From: Cordia subcordata
Taxonomy: Eukaryota; Streptophyta; Magnoliopsida; Boraginales; Cordiaceae
Assembly: GCA_028554755.1 (NCBI GenBank)
Contig: JAPTOF010000005.1
Location: forward strand, 7,015,501-7,079,500
Length of the DNA: 64,000 nucleotides
Direction of reading: 5' to 3'
Shown: positions 1 through 10,818 of the stretch, one piece after another
Layout of the letters: every line of letters starts with the position of its first letter
Position numbering within the stretch: position 1 is the stretch's first letter
Made by a program: the position numbers and the translations under genes
Notes under the pieces: generated by a model
What the model saw: only the letters and a program-made list of their open reading frames with translations
Told to the model about the DNA's origin: nothing
The model's database searches: none

Positions 1-118
1 AAAGGGTGAGGACAACTAGAATCCTGATTACAACAAAGCTCAGGAGTCTTATCTATAGACTTGTGTATTCTTAGACAAACAAATACAAGATTGATCCTGA
101 AGGATTAATACGTTATCA
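1..118 (-). repeat. 3' LTR of the first copia element (partial)
   Basis: This matches 2413-2529 with scattered differences. It begins on the minus strand with TGATAACG at 118, directly after the polypurine tract. Its far end lies outside the window. Confidence 0.85.
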
Positions 119-2262
119 TCCGCCCTCAAGAGCGGCTGGGGTCACCACAGCAAGCTTGGGCCGAAGTAATCGAAATCTTGTGACTGTCAACGACTTTGTC
201 ATGAGGTCTGCAAGCTGATCAACAGTAGAAATGAACTTAATTTGTAGTTTACCTTTAGACATCTTATCTCGCACAAAATGTACATATATTTCAATGTGTT
301 TGGTTCTTGCATGAAACGCTGGGTCAGCCGAGAGATATGTTGCTCCAATATTGTTGCACCAAAGAATGGGTGGCAAAAGCTAGAGCACGATATTCCACTT
401 TAGTGCTAGATCTAGCTATAATTATTTGTTTCTTGGCAGCCCAGGAGATTAGATTTCTGCCCATAAAGATACAATAGCCATGTGTGCTCTTGCGATCATC
501 TGGACAGCCTGCCCAATCTGAATCAGAATAGGCATGTAAATTGGTTACTTGTTCAGTGTATAATAGCAAACCCATTATAATCGTGCCTTTGAGGTATCGA
601 AGAATGGTCTTCATAGCAGTTCAATGTACATTAGTTGGAGAATGCATAAACTGACACACTTTATTCGCTGCAAAACTGATATCTGGCCTTGTTACTGTTA
701 AATACTGTAAGGTGCCAACAATACTTCTATACAGTGTAAGATCATGAAACAGATCACCTGTGTGAAGAGATAATGTCTGAGAAGTTGCCATAGGAGTAGC
801 TACTAGATTGGCATTATTTAATTTAGTACGCTTGAGCAACTCTAAAATGTAACCAGACTGTGTCAACGTCATTCCGATATCATCTCTACATACCTTAATT
901 CCCAGAAAATATGAAAGGGGTCTCAAATCCTTCAATGTAAACTATTGATTAAGTATTACAATGATAGAACTAATAACAACATGACTATGACATGTAATGA
1001 TAATATCATCTACATAAACCAATAGATACACCGGAGAAGAATTAGACTTGTGAAAGAATAGAGAATAATCCGCTTTAGACTGTTAAAAGCCCATGTTACC
1101 TAAAAAGGAACTTAAACGTGAAAACCATGCTCGTGGAGCCTGTTTAAGCCCATATATCGCTTTTTGAAGTGTGCACACATGTGTGGGATATTCAGGATTA
1201 GAGAAACCAGGTGGCTGAGTCATATACACATCTTCAGAAAGAAAACCAGTTTAAAAAGCATTATTGACGTCTAGTTGTCGAATAAGCCAATTATGTGTTA
1301 AAGCAAGTGACAATATAATGCGCACAGTCGTATTCTTGACATTTGGACTAGAAGTTTCATGATAGTCCAAACCCTCTCCTTGATTATAACCCTTAGCAAC
1401 TAATCGAGCCTTATATCATTCAAGTTAGCCATCAGCCATTCTTTTAATGCGAAAAACCCATTTTGAGACAATTATATTAGCACTTTTTGGCTTAGGAACA
1501 AGTGTCCAAGTTTTATTTTGTATAAGAGCATTGTATTCTTTGGACATTGCTTCTCACCAATGACTAGATTTAGATGCTTGAGAGTACGTTGTTGGTTCAA
1601 AGATATCTTCATGTTCTGTTTTCAGTGAATGGTGTGCCAAGAACGTGACATAGTCAGAGTATTGCTTAGCCTTGCATGTGTTATCTTTAGTACAGGTAAC
1701 CATCAGATGAGTGGGTTTAGGAGTGGTGGATATTTCAGGTTCGTCATAGGAGTCAGATATTAAGGACAACAGATTAGAAGAAATATTGATAGATGGCGAC
1801 ACAACAGGAGAGTGAGATGATAAAGTAGCCGAGAAGGTAGATGAACTGTGAGCAGGGAGGACTAACCTGTTGAGAGCTGGAAGAAGATGATGTAGTTGGC
1901 GTTGTAAAGGACGACAAGAGAGGCATCATTGCAAACCTGTTTAAGTTGTTGTTCCCTGTAGACGACATTTGTTGTTGAGATAGTGGAAAGGAAATTCTAT
2001 ATTGCACTCCGGATGAAATTAAAACTTGTTTAAATTTACCATGAATGAACTCAGAAGCACCATCACATTGAAAAAAATTAATCTTTGTGCCAAAGTAATT
2101 TTCAGTTATAGCTTTAAATGTCACAAAATGATCAACACACTCTGATTTATTTCGCATGGGATAAAACCAAACAAAGTGGCTAAAATCATCCACAAAAATG
2201 ACAAAAAAAACAAAAACCAAAAAAAGATGTTATGGGAGGGACAATGTATTAAGTGACTCCAT
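116..2262 (-). pseudogene. Broken copia pol (integrase, RT, RNase H)
   Basis: A gag-like start codon (2260-2262) runs only ten codons before a stop. Integrase-core residues follow at about 2000-2200 (FVDDFSHFVWFYP, then a DGASEF stretch). RT segments follow, including YGLKQAPRAWF near 1130 and the catalytic YVDD near 1005. The RNase H/C-terminal part lies at 120-935 (FLGIKV, SDSDWAGCPDDRKS, HIEIYVHFVRDK). Several frames and stops interrupt it. The protein is typical of plant Ty1/copia pol; I do not assign a lineage firmly, although the integrase and RT wording resembles Ale/Retrofit-type elements. Confidence 0.85.
119..127 (-). other. Polypurine tract of the first copia element
   Basis: Minus-strand GAGGGCGGA lies immediately before the TG that opens the 3' LTR. 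This is the position expected for the plus-strand primer of reverse transcription. Confidence 0.7.
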
Positions 2263-2319
2263 GGTAAAAGAAAAAAGTACAGTAGAATATGATGAGCAAG
2301 GACTTGCGTCGTTAAACAA

Positions 2320-2328
2320 CTGATACCA
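2320..2328 (-). other. Primer-binding site, tRNA-Met type
   Basis: Minus-strand TGGTATCAG begins one base after the CA end of the 5' LTR. This is the standard plant copia primer site complementary to the initiator tRNA-Met 3' end. Confidence 0.85.
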
Positions 2329-2529
2329 TGAAAGATTTCACAAAATAAGTGAAATAGTGTATATATATTATTCAATCAATATATACAACAATTTATACAG
2401 TGATGAATACAAAATGGTGAGGACAACTAGAGTCTTGATTACAGCAAAGCAGAGGAGTCTTATCTACAGACTTGTGTATTCTTAGCTAAACAAATACAAG
2501 ATTGATCCTGAAGGATTAATACGTTATCG
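2329..2529 (-). repeat. 5' LTR of the first copia element
   Basis: About 201 bp, bounded on the minus strand by CGATAACG (the usual TG has become CG) at 2529 and by CA at 2330-2329, next to the primer site. Its right half matches the partial 3' LTR at 1-118. Confidence 0.8.
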
Positions 2530-2738
2530 GATGAGCTACAAAATGAGCTTTGGACTAAGATGCCCTATTCATTCACATTTATTTTAGTTAAACGAATCCT
2601 TATTCTACAAGAAAGAGAAGAGATTAAAATATATGTACTCACTAAATTAAATACTCGCTACATACACACACACATAAATATGTGTGTGTGTGTGTATATA
2701 TCATTAAATCAAATACTCGCTAAACCCTAATCGGTCAT
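2530..2738. other. Spacer with a CA/TG microsatellite
   Basis: There is no gene here. At 2662-2700 a CA run is followed by a TG run, forming an imperfect hairpin-capable microsatellite. Confidence 0.6.
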
Positions 2739-2739
2739 C

Positions 2740-3490
2740 GCAAATTATACCATGGTCCCTCATAAGATGCTTCTTCATTAACCATTATATTCCCTCATGT
2801 ATTGAAAAAAGAAAAAGAAAAAACGCATGTAGCTAACGTACTTCTCTCTGTCCTCTAATTTCTCTCTCTCTTTATTCTTCTTTGTCCTAACATCTCTCTT
2901 CATCTCTTCTTCTCTTCTTTGCTTCACTAATGACATGACCAGTCATCTCACCCGGATAAAGACCACTATAAAATTCGCCTTTCTTTGCTGATTGTAATGA
3001 TATGTCCAAGAAAACCTCTTAGGTCTCAATCTACCATTAAAGCTCGATGTCTTCTTCCTTATGTCAACAAAGATTTAGGCACCATTTTCCTGTGCCGTAA
3101 CTACCAATCTCTTCCTCTCCTCATTACAATTCTAACCGTACCTCCACGTGGTGTTTGGATGCTCCAAGACCAATCCACTATTGAAGCCCACCTTTAGAAC
3201 AAATAGTTGTGGGTAATGAACAAATATTTGATATATCAGTAAAAAAATAGTTGCGAATTAATGAATAAATAGTCAATGAACAAATAGTTGTGTGGCGGTG
3301 AATAAATAGTTATGATGTATTGAACAAATATTTGATGTATATATGAAAGTCAGTAAACAAATAGTTGTGGGGTAATGAACAAATAGTCAATAAACAAATA
3401 GTTGTGGGATAGTAAACAAACAATTAATAAACAAACAGTTGTGGATAACATTTATTGTGTGTGAATAGTAACAGAAGGAGCACAGTGCTT
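2740..3490. mobile_element. Dispersed element, copy 1 (related to 23790-24608)
   Basis: This stretch aligns over its length with 23785-24608. The left end shares GCAAATTATACCAT and a diverged copy of the terminal repeat of copy 2. The middle shares a CT-rich tract and a segment around AGAAAACCTCTTAGGTCTC. The right part holds a loose array of an AACAAATAGTTGTGG-like motif (about 3190-3470). The right terminal repeat is degraded: only GAAGGAGCAC at about 3473 remains. No transposase is visible, so it is probably non-autonomous. Confidence 0.6.
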
Positions 3491-4261
3491 CAGTTAGCTA
3501 AGATGATGAAGGGGGTTAAGGATAAGAGTAATGTTGAATAGTAGAGATTGACTTGGGATGCATAAGGAAGAGTATAAGTGGTCTGGTTAACAAGGTTAAT
3601 GCCACTAAAATAAAAAATATCATACCTGAGCTGTTTGCCGAGAATTTGATAAGAGGGCGAGGTTTGTTTTGTCGGTCTTGTATTAAGTCTCAGATGGCTT
3701 CTCCTGGATTTACAGATGTCTTTGTTGCATTAGTTGCTGTTGTGAACACGATATTCACAGAAGTTGGCAATCTTTCACTCAGGAGAATTATCCTGCAGTT
3801 GCAAACCGCTTATAAGCGTAATGACAAGCCTCAATTGGTAACAGCTAAAAGGTTCATTGCTCATCTAGTAAACCAGTAGGTAGGAACAAACTGATCACCC
3901 TTGAGTTGCTAACTGTGTTACTGAAAATCTCACGAACGACAGTGTGGAAGTATCCATGGGGTGGTATTTTTGAGTGATTTTGTGGTATCCTTCATGAAGG
4001 AGAAATAGATAAATGAGTTCAGTTTTTAATTGAAGGCCTCTTTGCATTAATAAAAGTTAAATTTCAGGGTTATCCAGCCGTACACCCAGAATTAGACCTT
4101 GTTGAGCAAAAGGACCAATAAACTCATGAGATCTCACTTTCAAATCAAATTGATCTAGAAATCGCCTTAGGTATGTTATGAAGTTTTGCATTTGTTTTCC
4201 TTTTCTGTTCTGTTTTCTGTGTCATTCATTTCATTAAATCTCTTTGTTTTACTAATTTTTA

Positions 4262-4660
4262 GGGGCTGTTTGGATTGAGGGGTATGGGGGGAAAGAAAAG
4301 GAAAGAGAGGAATTTTGGTGTCCCATCCCTTGTTTGTTTTAAAGGTATTGGGAGGGGGAGGGTTTTGGAAGGAAAAGCAAAATCTTCTCAAAACTTTTAT
4401 TTTCAATCCTTCCAAATTGGGGTAAAATGGAGGGAAAGGATTCTTGAAATCCTTTACTCTCAATCTTTTACATATAAAATTTATCCCTTCCTTTTATTTC
4501 CTTCCTAACAAAACACAAGATACTCATAATCCTTTAGGTTAATTTCCCCTGCAAAAAAACTCTAATCTAAACATCAATTACCCAATTTCTCTCATTTCCT
4601 TTATAATCCTTTCATTTCTTTTCCTTTATTAAATTTCCCCCCTCCAATCCAAACACACCC
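4262..4660. mobile_element. Tourist-like (PIF/Harbinger) MITE in the CWC22 pseudogene
   Basis: The termini are inverted repeats, GGGGCTGTTTGGATTG on the left and GGGTGTGTTTGGATTG on the complement of the right end. They are flanked by TTA at 4259-4261 and TTA at 4661-4663. The 3-bp TTA duplication and GGG..GTTTGG ends are the hallmark of Tourist-like elements. The element is 399 bp with no coding capacity and sits in a pseudogene intron. Confidence 0.8.
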
Positions 4661-5010
4661 TTAATGTACCTGTTGGTTTCCACCTCAAATATTTTCAAAC
4701 CTAATCCTCAATTTGTAGAGAATGAGAAGCGATATGAAGAATAAAGAATCTTAGGTGAAGAGTCTGAGGATGAAGAAGCCTCTGATGCTAAATTAGATGA
4801 AGATGATGAAGAAGAATCAGGTGCAGAGGAAGAACAGATGAAAATTGGGAATGAGATAGGAACTAATCTGATTAATCTTTGAAGAACCATTTACTTCACG
4901 ATTATGTCTAGTGTTGATTTTGAAGAAGCCGATCATAAGCTGTTGCAAGTAAAACTTGAGCCCGGTTAGGAGGTAAGTATCCTTGTGTCTTTTTGTCTTG
5001 TTACTCTATT

Positions 5011-5980
5011 TAATAGGAAATCAGTCTCAACTTATCAAAGAGAAAGAGAGAGGTAAAATGTATGACTCTGGAGAATGCAATGATTTCTGTGATTAACGTA
5101 GTTCATGGCTTTTGAAGTTCAGAACTTTTAGAATGTATCAAGATTCAATCATGAGATTGTGCTTCTCTAGCAAATTTAACATAGCAAGTCATTTAAACTT
5201 CTATTATAAATAGGAGAGCACAGAAGATGAAATGTTCCTTCCCTCTATAAGCAAAAGAACCCCAAACTCCCACTTGTTGTCTCATAGGTTTATATATGTT
5301 GTTTGCAGAAGTATATGTCTTAGTTACAGCTTGTGTGTAGTATATGTTCTTCAGTATTGACATGCTATCAATAGCTTGCGTATGACTGACTATATTCCTA
5401 GTAGAACTAGGTTGTTGGAAGCAATCTTTCCTTTGGGTGCTGCATGTTTTGCTCTTTTTGTATGCTAGGTTGTACCGGCTTTATTCATTAATAAGAAATC
5501 AGTCTCAACTTATCAAAGAGAGGGAGAGAGAGGAAAAATGTATAACCTTGGACAATTTAGTGACTTATGTGGTTAATATAGTTCATGGCTTTTGAAGTTC
5601 AGAAGTTTTAAAATGTAGCAGGATTCAATCATGAGATTGTGCTTGTCTGGCAAATTTAACTTAGTGAGTCATTTAAACTTCTATTTTAAATTATTAAGGA
5701 GAAAACAGAAGATGAAAGGTCATACCTCTCGATAAGCAAAACAACCCCAAACTACCACTTGTCTTATAGGTTTATATACGCTGTTTGCGGAAGTATATGT
5801 CCAAGTTATGGCTTATGTGCAGTATATGTTCTTCAGTGTAGACATGCTTTCAATAGCTTACGTATGACTAACTATATTTCTAGTAGAACAGTAGAGTTGC
5901 TCATGATTTGTTGATTGTAGCTAGATAACTAGGTGTTGGAAGCAATCTTTCCTTTGGGTGCTGCATATTTTGCTTTTTCT
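5011..5980 (+). repeat. Tandem duplication in a CWC22 pseudogene intron
   Basis: Segment 5011-5470 recurs at 5489-5980. Shared landmarks are AAATCAGTCTCAACTTATCA, GTTCATGGCTTTTGAAGTTC and TTGGAAGCAATCTTTCCTTT. Spacing is about 478 bp at the start and about 520 bp at the end. The copies differ by many substitutions and small indels, so the event is not recent. Confidence 0.85.
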
Positions 5981-7129
5981 TGCAATCTGCTTGGTCAACA
6001 TTTTATAGAAAGGTGTGAAGTTCTCCTAGGATATATGCCAATAGAAATTGAATTTCTTGTCATCGGTTTATCTTATTCAAAAGTTGGTATTTCTTATGGA
6101 GATAGATTTGTCTGTCTTGCTTTGAGTTTCCTATATGCCGTTGTCTTTTTTTGCCCCCTGCTTATCCATAACATGCTAGATCATGGTTGACCCCGTATTA
6201 ATTGATAATATAGAAATTTGCCTTGAGAATCCCAAGTTTATGAACTTTTCATTGTGTTATATAGATGGAATTATGCATTATGCTATTGGAGTGTTGCAGT
6301 CATGAGAGGACTTACTTGCGATATTATGGACTTCTGGGGCAACAATTTTGTGCCATCAACAATGTATACCATGATATGTTTGAGAAATGCTTTATTCAGC
6401 ATTACAGCATGTCACACAGGTGCGAGCTATGAAATGTGGCAAAATTCTTTACTTACTTGCTTGGCACTGATGCATTGCTTTGGCATGCGTTAGCTGACAT
6501 ATGATTGACAGTGGAAGTCACGATTCTTCTTTTCGTATTTCCCATTAAGATTCTCTTCTAGGTAATCAAGTTTTATGCCTGTTTTATTGTATGCATGTAT
6601 GTCTCAAGTTATTATACCACATGCCAACACTTTCCCTTCAGTTGTTTGCTTGTATCTGTACATAATCCATATATCTAGTTTGTGGTTTTGGATGTAGTAA
6701 GAGATTCTTAATTTGAATGTTATGAATGTATTTTCCTTTTTGTGTAGGAATTGTCTGAGCACCTTGGCATTCGCGCGCTGAATGAGCGTCTTAATGACCC
6801 CATGATGCAAGATTCATTTGAGACTATCTTCCCCAAGGACAATCCAAAAAGCACTAGTTTTGGTATTAACTTCTTCGCCCTTATAGGCCTAGGAGGAATC
6901 ACAAAAAACCTGAGAGAATATTTGAAGAATATGCCACAGCTCATCATGCAACAATAGAAGCCTGTTTCTGAGTCAAAAGATGAATCTGACAGTTCCAACA
7001 TTTCAGGTTCAGATGCATTTGGATCCGAGACTGGCTCAGGGGTCTTCGAGCTCTAATAGTAGGGAGAGTGAGAGTGAACGCGGCGATGGAAGAAGTACGA
7101 GGAGGAAGAGACGTTGATTGACAAGGGAC

Positions 7130-7340
7130 ATTGACCTACTAGAGTGAGTTATATGTAAATGGCCGCTAAGCAGAGTTAGTTATGTAGCTGAGCAACAACT
7201 GTAACTATCTAACTACTCGTAACTGCTCAACAAGTTATAAATACCTCTCATCACAGTTGTAATCATTGAGCAGTAATTAATGAGAATACCTTTTCTCTCT
7301 TGCAAGGTCTCTTATTGTCTAGGAGTTTATGTATTTAGTA
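7130..7340 (+). repeat. Possible solo-LTR-like fragment
   Basis: A TATA-like TATAAATACC, then TTGTAATCATT and a TTTTCTCTC tail occur in the same order as in the LTR-like sequence at 62248-62452. Ends and target duplication are not clear. It follows the CWC22 pseudogene directly. Confidence 0.3.
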
Positions 7341-7569
7341 ACAAGTAGGAGAGTTTAGATGTAATGTTTCTCCATAGTCACTCTCTGGGATGCAAAAAGT
7401 TTGTTGATCATGTTACAAATGTAAGAAAGCTAATTTTAAGCTGATATGCAGTTTATACATACCTAATATATTGCTCATAAGGATATTAATCTACTGCATT
7501 TTTCTCAGATGTACTATCAGAAATCACCCATGTGAATTCTGGTTCGATCAATGAAATTTCAACTATTGA

Positions 7570-7920
7570 GCTACAGAAGTGTTGTTGAATAAAAATTATT
7601 GATTATTTGGTCTAATATTTTAATAATTGAGCTTTTAGCTGTTTTGAAGGTAATATTGAAATTTTAAAATTGTGGAGTGGTATTTTTTAGAAAGGCAAAA
7701 AAAAAAATGATTTCTGACATGATGTAAAAACAGCTTTTCAAAAGTCTTTTTCAAGAAGCTCCAATTTGGAGCTTCTAATTTTTCAAGTTTTTTTCAACTT
7801 TGATTTTTATGTAAAAGTATTTTTAAAAATTTGTCAAACAAGTTAGCTTCAACTTTTAGGCTTACAAAAATAATTTTGAGCGCCTAAAAACTGGATCAAA
7901 CAAACTCTAAGACTAATATT
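7570..7920. repeat. Degenerate AT-rich dispersed repeat
   Basis: This shares a segment (TTGATTATTTGG through GGTAATATTGAAATTTT) with the complement of 25640-25745, and weaker similarity with 31850-32090. It looks like an old miniature element family. No coding content is seen. Confidence 0.45.
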
Positions 7921-7927
7921 TGACTAA

Positions 7928-8159
7928 AGGCTTGTTTGGATTAGTTTTTTTTTTCCAAGAAAAAACACTTTTTTCGTGAAAAAAGTTTCATTAAATTTGT
8001 AATAACTATTTGATTTGGATTTCAAAAAAAACTGAAACTCTGAAAAAACTTAAATACAACTTTTTTTTAGAAGTCAGAATTTTCAGCTTCTCAAACAAAG
8101 CTATTTTTGAAAAATTGTTTAAAAAAACGTTTTTGAAAAAAGCCAATTCAAACGGATCC
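7928..8159. mobile_element. Tourist-like MITE, 232 bp
   Basis: The ends are AGGCTTGTTTGGATTAG and, on the complement of the right end, GGATCCGTTTGAATTGG. They are flanked by TAA at 7925-7927 and TAA at 8160-8162. The interior is A/T-run rich and closely resembles 30035-30258. Confidence 0.7.
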
Positions 8160-8655
8160 TAAGGCTTAAAAACACTATAACTGTAAAAGGAAATACAAAG
8201 TGCTTTTCTGAGACTTCTTTCATTTTCAATTAAACAATACTTTTTTCCTTGAAATATGTCAATCCAAAGAGGCCCCTGCACATTTACATTAAGGAAAGTT
8301 CTGTCTTCTTCTTCTTCTTCTTCCTTTTTTTTTTTTTTTGGGGCTAAATGCAAGATAGCGTGTTCACATTTTTTGGGCTTTGAAGACTCGTCCTGCTAGG
8401 CCCAATAAAAAGTACAGAACTCATTTCGAAATCTTAAACCAAGACAATAGTAAGCAGAACTAAGAAAATATAGAAGTAAATTCTAAATTCTTTGGCAATT
8501 GCGTGCATTGGCAGAATTGAAGATTTATTTTGGAGTATTCGAGCAGCAAGCGTAACAAGAATTTCAGTCGTCTGATTCCCGTAATACTTTGACTTATAAT
8601 CATAGGGTGCATATTGACTAATAACTTTTTTTAACAAAAGAAAAAAGAATAATTA

Positions 8656-9122
8656 GGGCCCATTTGGATTGGTTCCTTCTTTCCTAAAAAGTCACGTTCT
8701 TTTTGGAATTAGTATGGTTTGTTTATATTGGTTTTTTTCACAAGTATGTTTTTATATAAATTTTTTGAAGAATTGCCTTTCTGAGAAGTTAATTTTTACT
8801 TTTTTTTGAATTAATTCAAATACTTATTGTAAGAAGGATGTGATTTTTTTAAACAGAAAAATGTTTTTCATTAAAAAAAATCTAATCTAAACAGGTTGTA
8901 TTTCACTTGACTTAAAAAATTAAAATTCTCAACAGGGTTAAATCCATCTTTCTTAAACAATAAAAAAATTAATTTTTTTAAAAAGCACTTTTCTAAAAAT
9001 TATATTGGAAAACCTTTCTTAAAAAGAAAACTATTGGACTTACCACATCATCATCTTTTTAAAAAACAAAAAGATAACTTCCCAAAAAAACTTTTAAAAA
9101 ATTATATTACAAAACCTTTCTT

Positions 9123-9165
<43 letters not shown>

Positions 9166-9403
9166 GTTACCACATCATCTAAAGACATCAAAATTCTCAA
9201 CAAAATTTAAATTCATCTTTTCTAAAAAATAAAAAATTAATTTTTTTTAAAAAAAGTGGTTTTTTTTAAAAAAAATTTACATTGAAAAAATTTTCTTAAA
9301 AAAACTTGTTGAAATTATTATTTCATCTAAAAATTTAAATTTACAAAGAGTATATCAATTTATTTATTTGTTATATTGAATAAAAACCAATCCAAGTGAA
9401 CTC
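8656..9403. mobile_element. Tourist-like MITE, 748 bp
   Basis: The left end is GGGCCCATTTGGATTGG and the complement of the right end is GAGTTCACTTGGATTGG. TTA flanks both sides (8653-8655 and 9404-9406). It contains a (TA)n run at about 9127-9161 and internal repeats of an AAAACCTTTCTTAAAA-type motif. There is no coding capacity. Confidence 0.7.
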
Positions 9404-9975
9404 TTAGAGCCTGATGATTACATACGCGGCAAGAGCATCAACAAAACACACAGGTAGTAACATGCGATTCACCAACAAGAAGCCAAATCTCATGTGAAAA
9501 GTACGATGTGTCGGTGGAATGCATCTGGGTAGAAACAAACGCTGAGACCTTTGCAGGTTGCTCGTGACTTTTCTTTTTACCTTAGCTCGTGGTCTTGTAC
9601 TACGTACAACCTATCGAAGAAATGGAATTAAAATGTAGCAAAGGTAAATGACTAGGGGTAAAAACATAAGCCAATAATAATATAGTCACACGTGACCAAA
9701 CATTTTGAATCCTGATGTGACTCCCTAAATAGAATTAAATCTTGACTTGCAAAGTTGACATCAAGATGGAGTCATAAGTCACCTCAAAATTTCTCATTAC
9801 TATTAAAAGATTTGAAAACTTATAATTTGACAACAATCATACATGGGTATAACGTCTTGTCCTAAATCTTGGCATTATTAGTCAAAATGTAGCAGAGATT
9901 AGTGCGCCTTACGAGGGCTTACGGAAAGTGATAAGAACGGATCTAAAAATTGAGACGGACTCTCGTGTCTTTTAG

Positions 9976-10242
9976 TGTGTTTGAAATGATCTTATTTTAA
10001 GATATTTATTTTATTGAAATTTGGAGATATTTTATAAGATTTAAGATATCTTATCATATACACAATATATTTTATAATTGTAAAAAATAAGATAGGAAGG
10101 ATTGTTTATTTCTTATAAGATAAAAAATATGATTTTGTTTTAAATTTTTATAGGATGCATGATAAGATTTCTTAAATCTTATAAAATTTATCCTCATTTT
10201 AATAGAATAAATATCTTAAAATAAGACTATAACAAACAGAAC
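9976..10242. mobile_element. Small inverted-repeat element
   Basis: The left arm contains TCTTATTTTAAGATATTT at about 9989. The right arm (10199-10242) carries its near-perfect complement, AAATATCTTAAAATAAGA, so the segment can fold into a long hairpin. Terminal sequences include GTTTG as in the other MITEs here. The target duplication is not certain. Confidence 0.6.
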
Positions 10243-10818
10243 ATTTATTGGATCAATGGTACTATTTGACATTCAAATCCTACTATGTTGTTGGTTGAGG
10301 AACATAAAAAGATGCTGAGACTTTTTTGCTTGCACTTTTTGCACATAGAAGCTATAAATGTGTGGATTGGATGGGGAATTTCAAGCTAACACTACCACTC
10401 AAGATTTACATAACCAGATGCATTTAGAAAATTATTGAAGGATGATGCTAGGGAAGTTTTCTTTCCCAGAATGATTAACAATTAATTCAAGATGCTGCCT
10501 CCCGCGTAAGAAAAAAAGTGGTGACAAGATTATCTATAAAGATAAAAAGAGATGACATGGTAGATCGGTGACATGTTTTTTGTTGCCAAACTACAAAACT
10601 TTATTCATCAAATGATCATCTTTCCAACTCTCCATTTCAAATATATTAGCATAATAGCACGACCAGTGAGTACAAATTTCGAGTAAAATCAAACTAATAT
10701 AGGAACCAAACAAAGGATAACTTAAAAAACTAAAGCAAGCCTACTAATAATAAGGAAGCCCTATGCTTCATGTACTCGTTACGTGAGTAGTTTGAGAAAA
10801 GATTGTTCACAAACTAAA
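10243..10818. other. Spacer downstream of the aspartyl protease gene
   Basis: AT-rich sequence with no ORF, tRNA or clear repeat that I can support. It should include the 3' untranslated region of the protease gene just left of 10819. Confidence 0.5.

Larger units (their letters stand above)
1..2529 (-). mobile_element. Internally deleted Ty1/copia LTR retrotransposon
   Basis: The two ends share a direct repeat (1-118 and about 2413-2529), as expected of LTRs. Reading on the minus strand the order is LTR, tRNA-Met type primer site, a very short gag start, integrase, reverse transcriptase, RNase H, polypurine tract, LTR. The internal part is only about 2.2 kb, whereas complete plant copia elements usually carry 4-5 kb, so gag, protease and much of integrase are missing. 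The window begins inside the 3' LTR, so the left boundary and the target-site duplication cannot be seen. The coding part is full of stops and frameshifts, so the copy is not autonomous. Confidence 0.9.
3492..7115 (+). pseudogene. CWC22: CWC22 pre-mRNA-splicing factor pseudogene (unprocessed)
   Basis: Five blocks read as parts of CWC22, the MIF4G/MA3 spliceosome factor that escorts eIF4A3 during splicing and exon-junction-complex loading. Blocks are about 3492-3879 (KSISGLVNKVNATKIKN, IIPELFAENLIRGRGLFCR), 3880-4170 (FQGYPAVHPELDLVEQ), about 4688-4972 (FVENEKRYEE, acidic stretch, TIMSSVDFEEADHKLL), 6265-6561 (MELCIMLLECCSHERTYLRY, CNVAKFFTYLLGTDAL after a stop) and 6748-7115 (LGIRALNERLNDPMMQ, LREYLKNMP, Ser-rich tail). 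Donors at 4171, 4973 and 6562 and acceptors at 6263 and 6746 still look usable, so it is a genomic duplicate, not a retrocopy. In-frame stops and indels (for example near 3528, 3878, 4130, 4750, 6435) rule out a full protein. The 5' end is missing and abuts the dispersed element. Confidence 0.88.
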
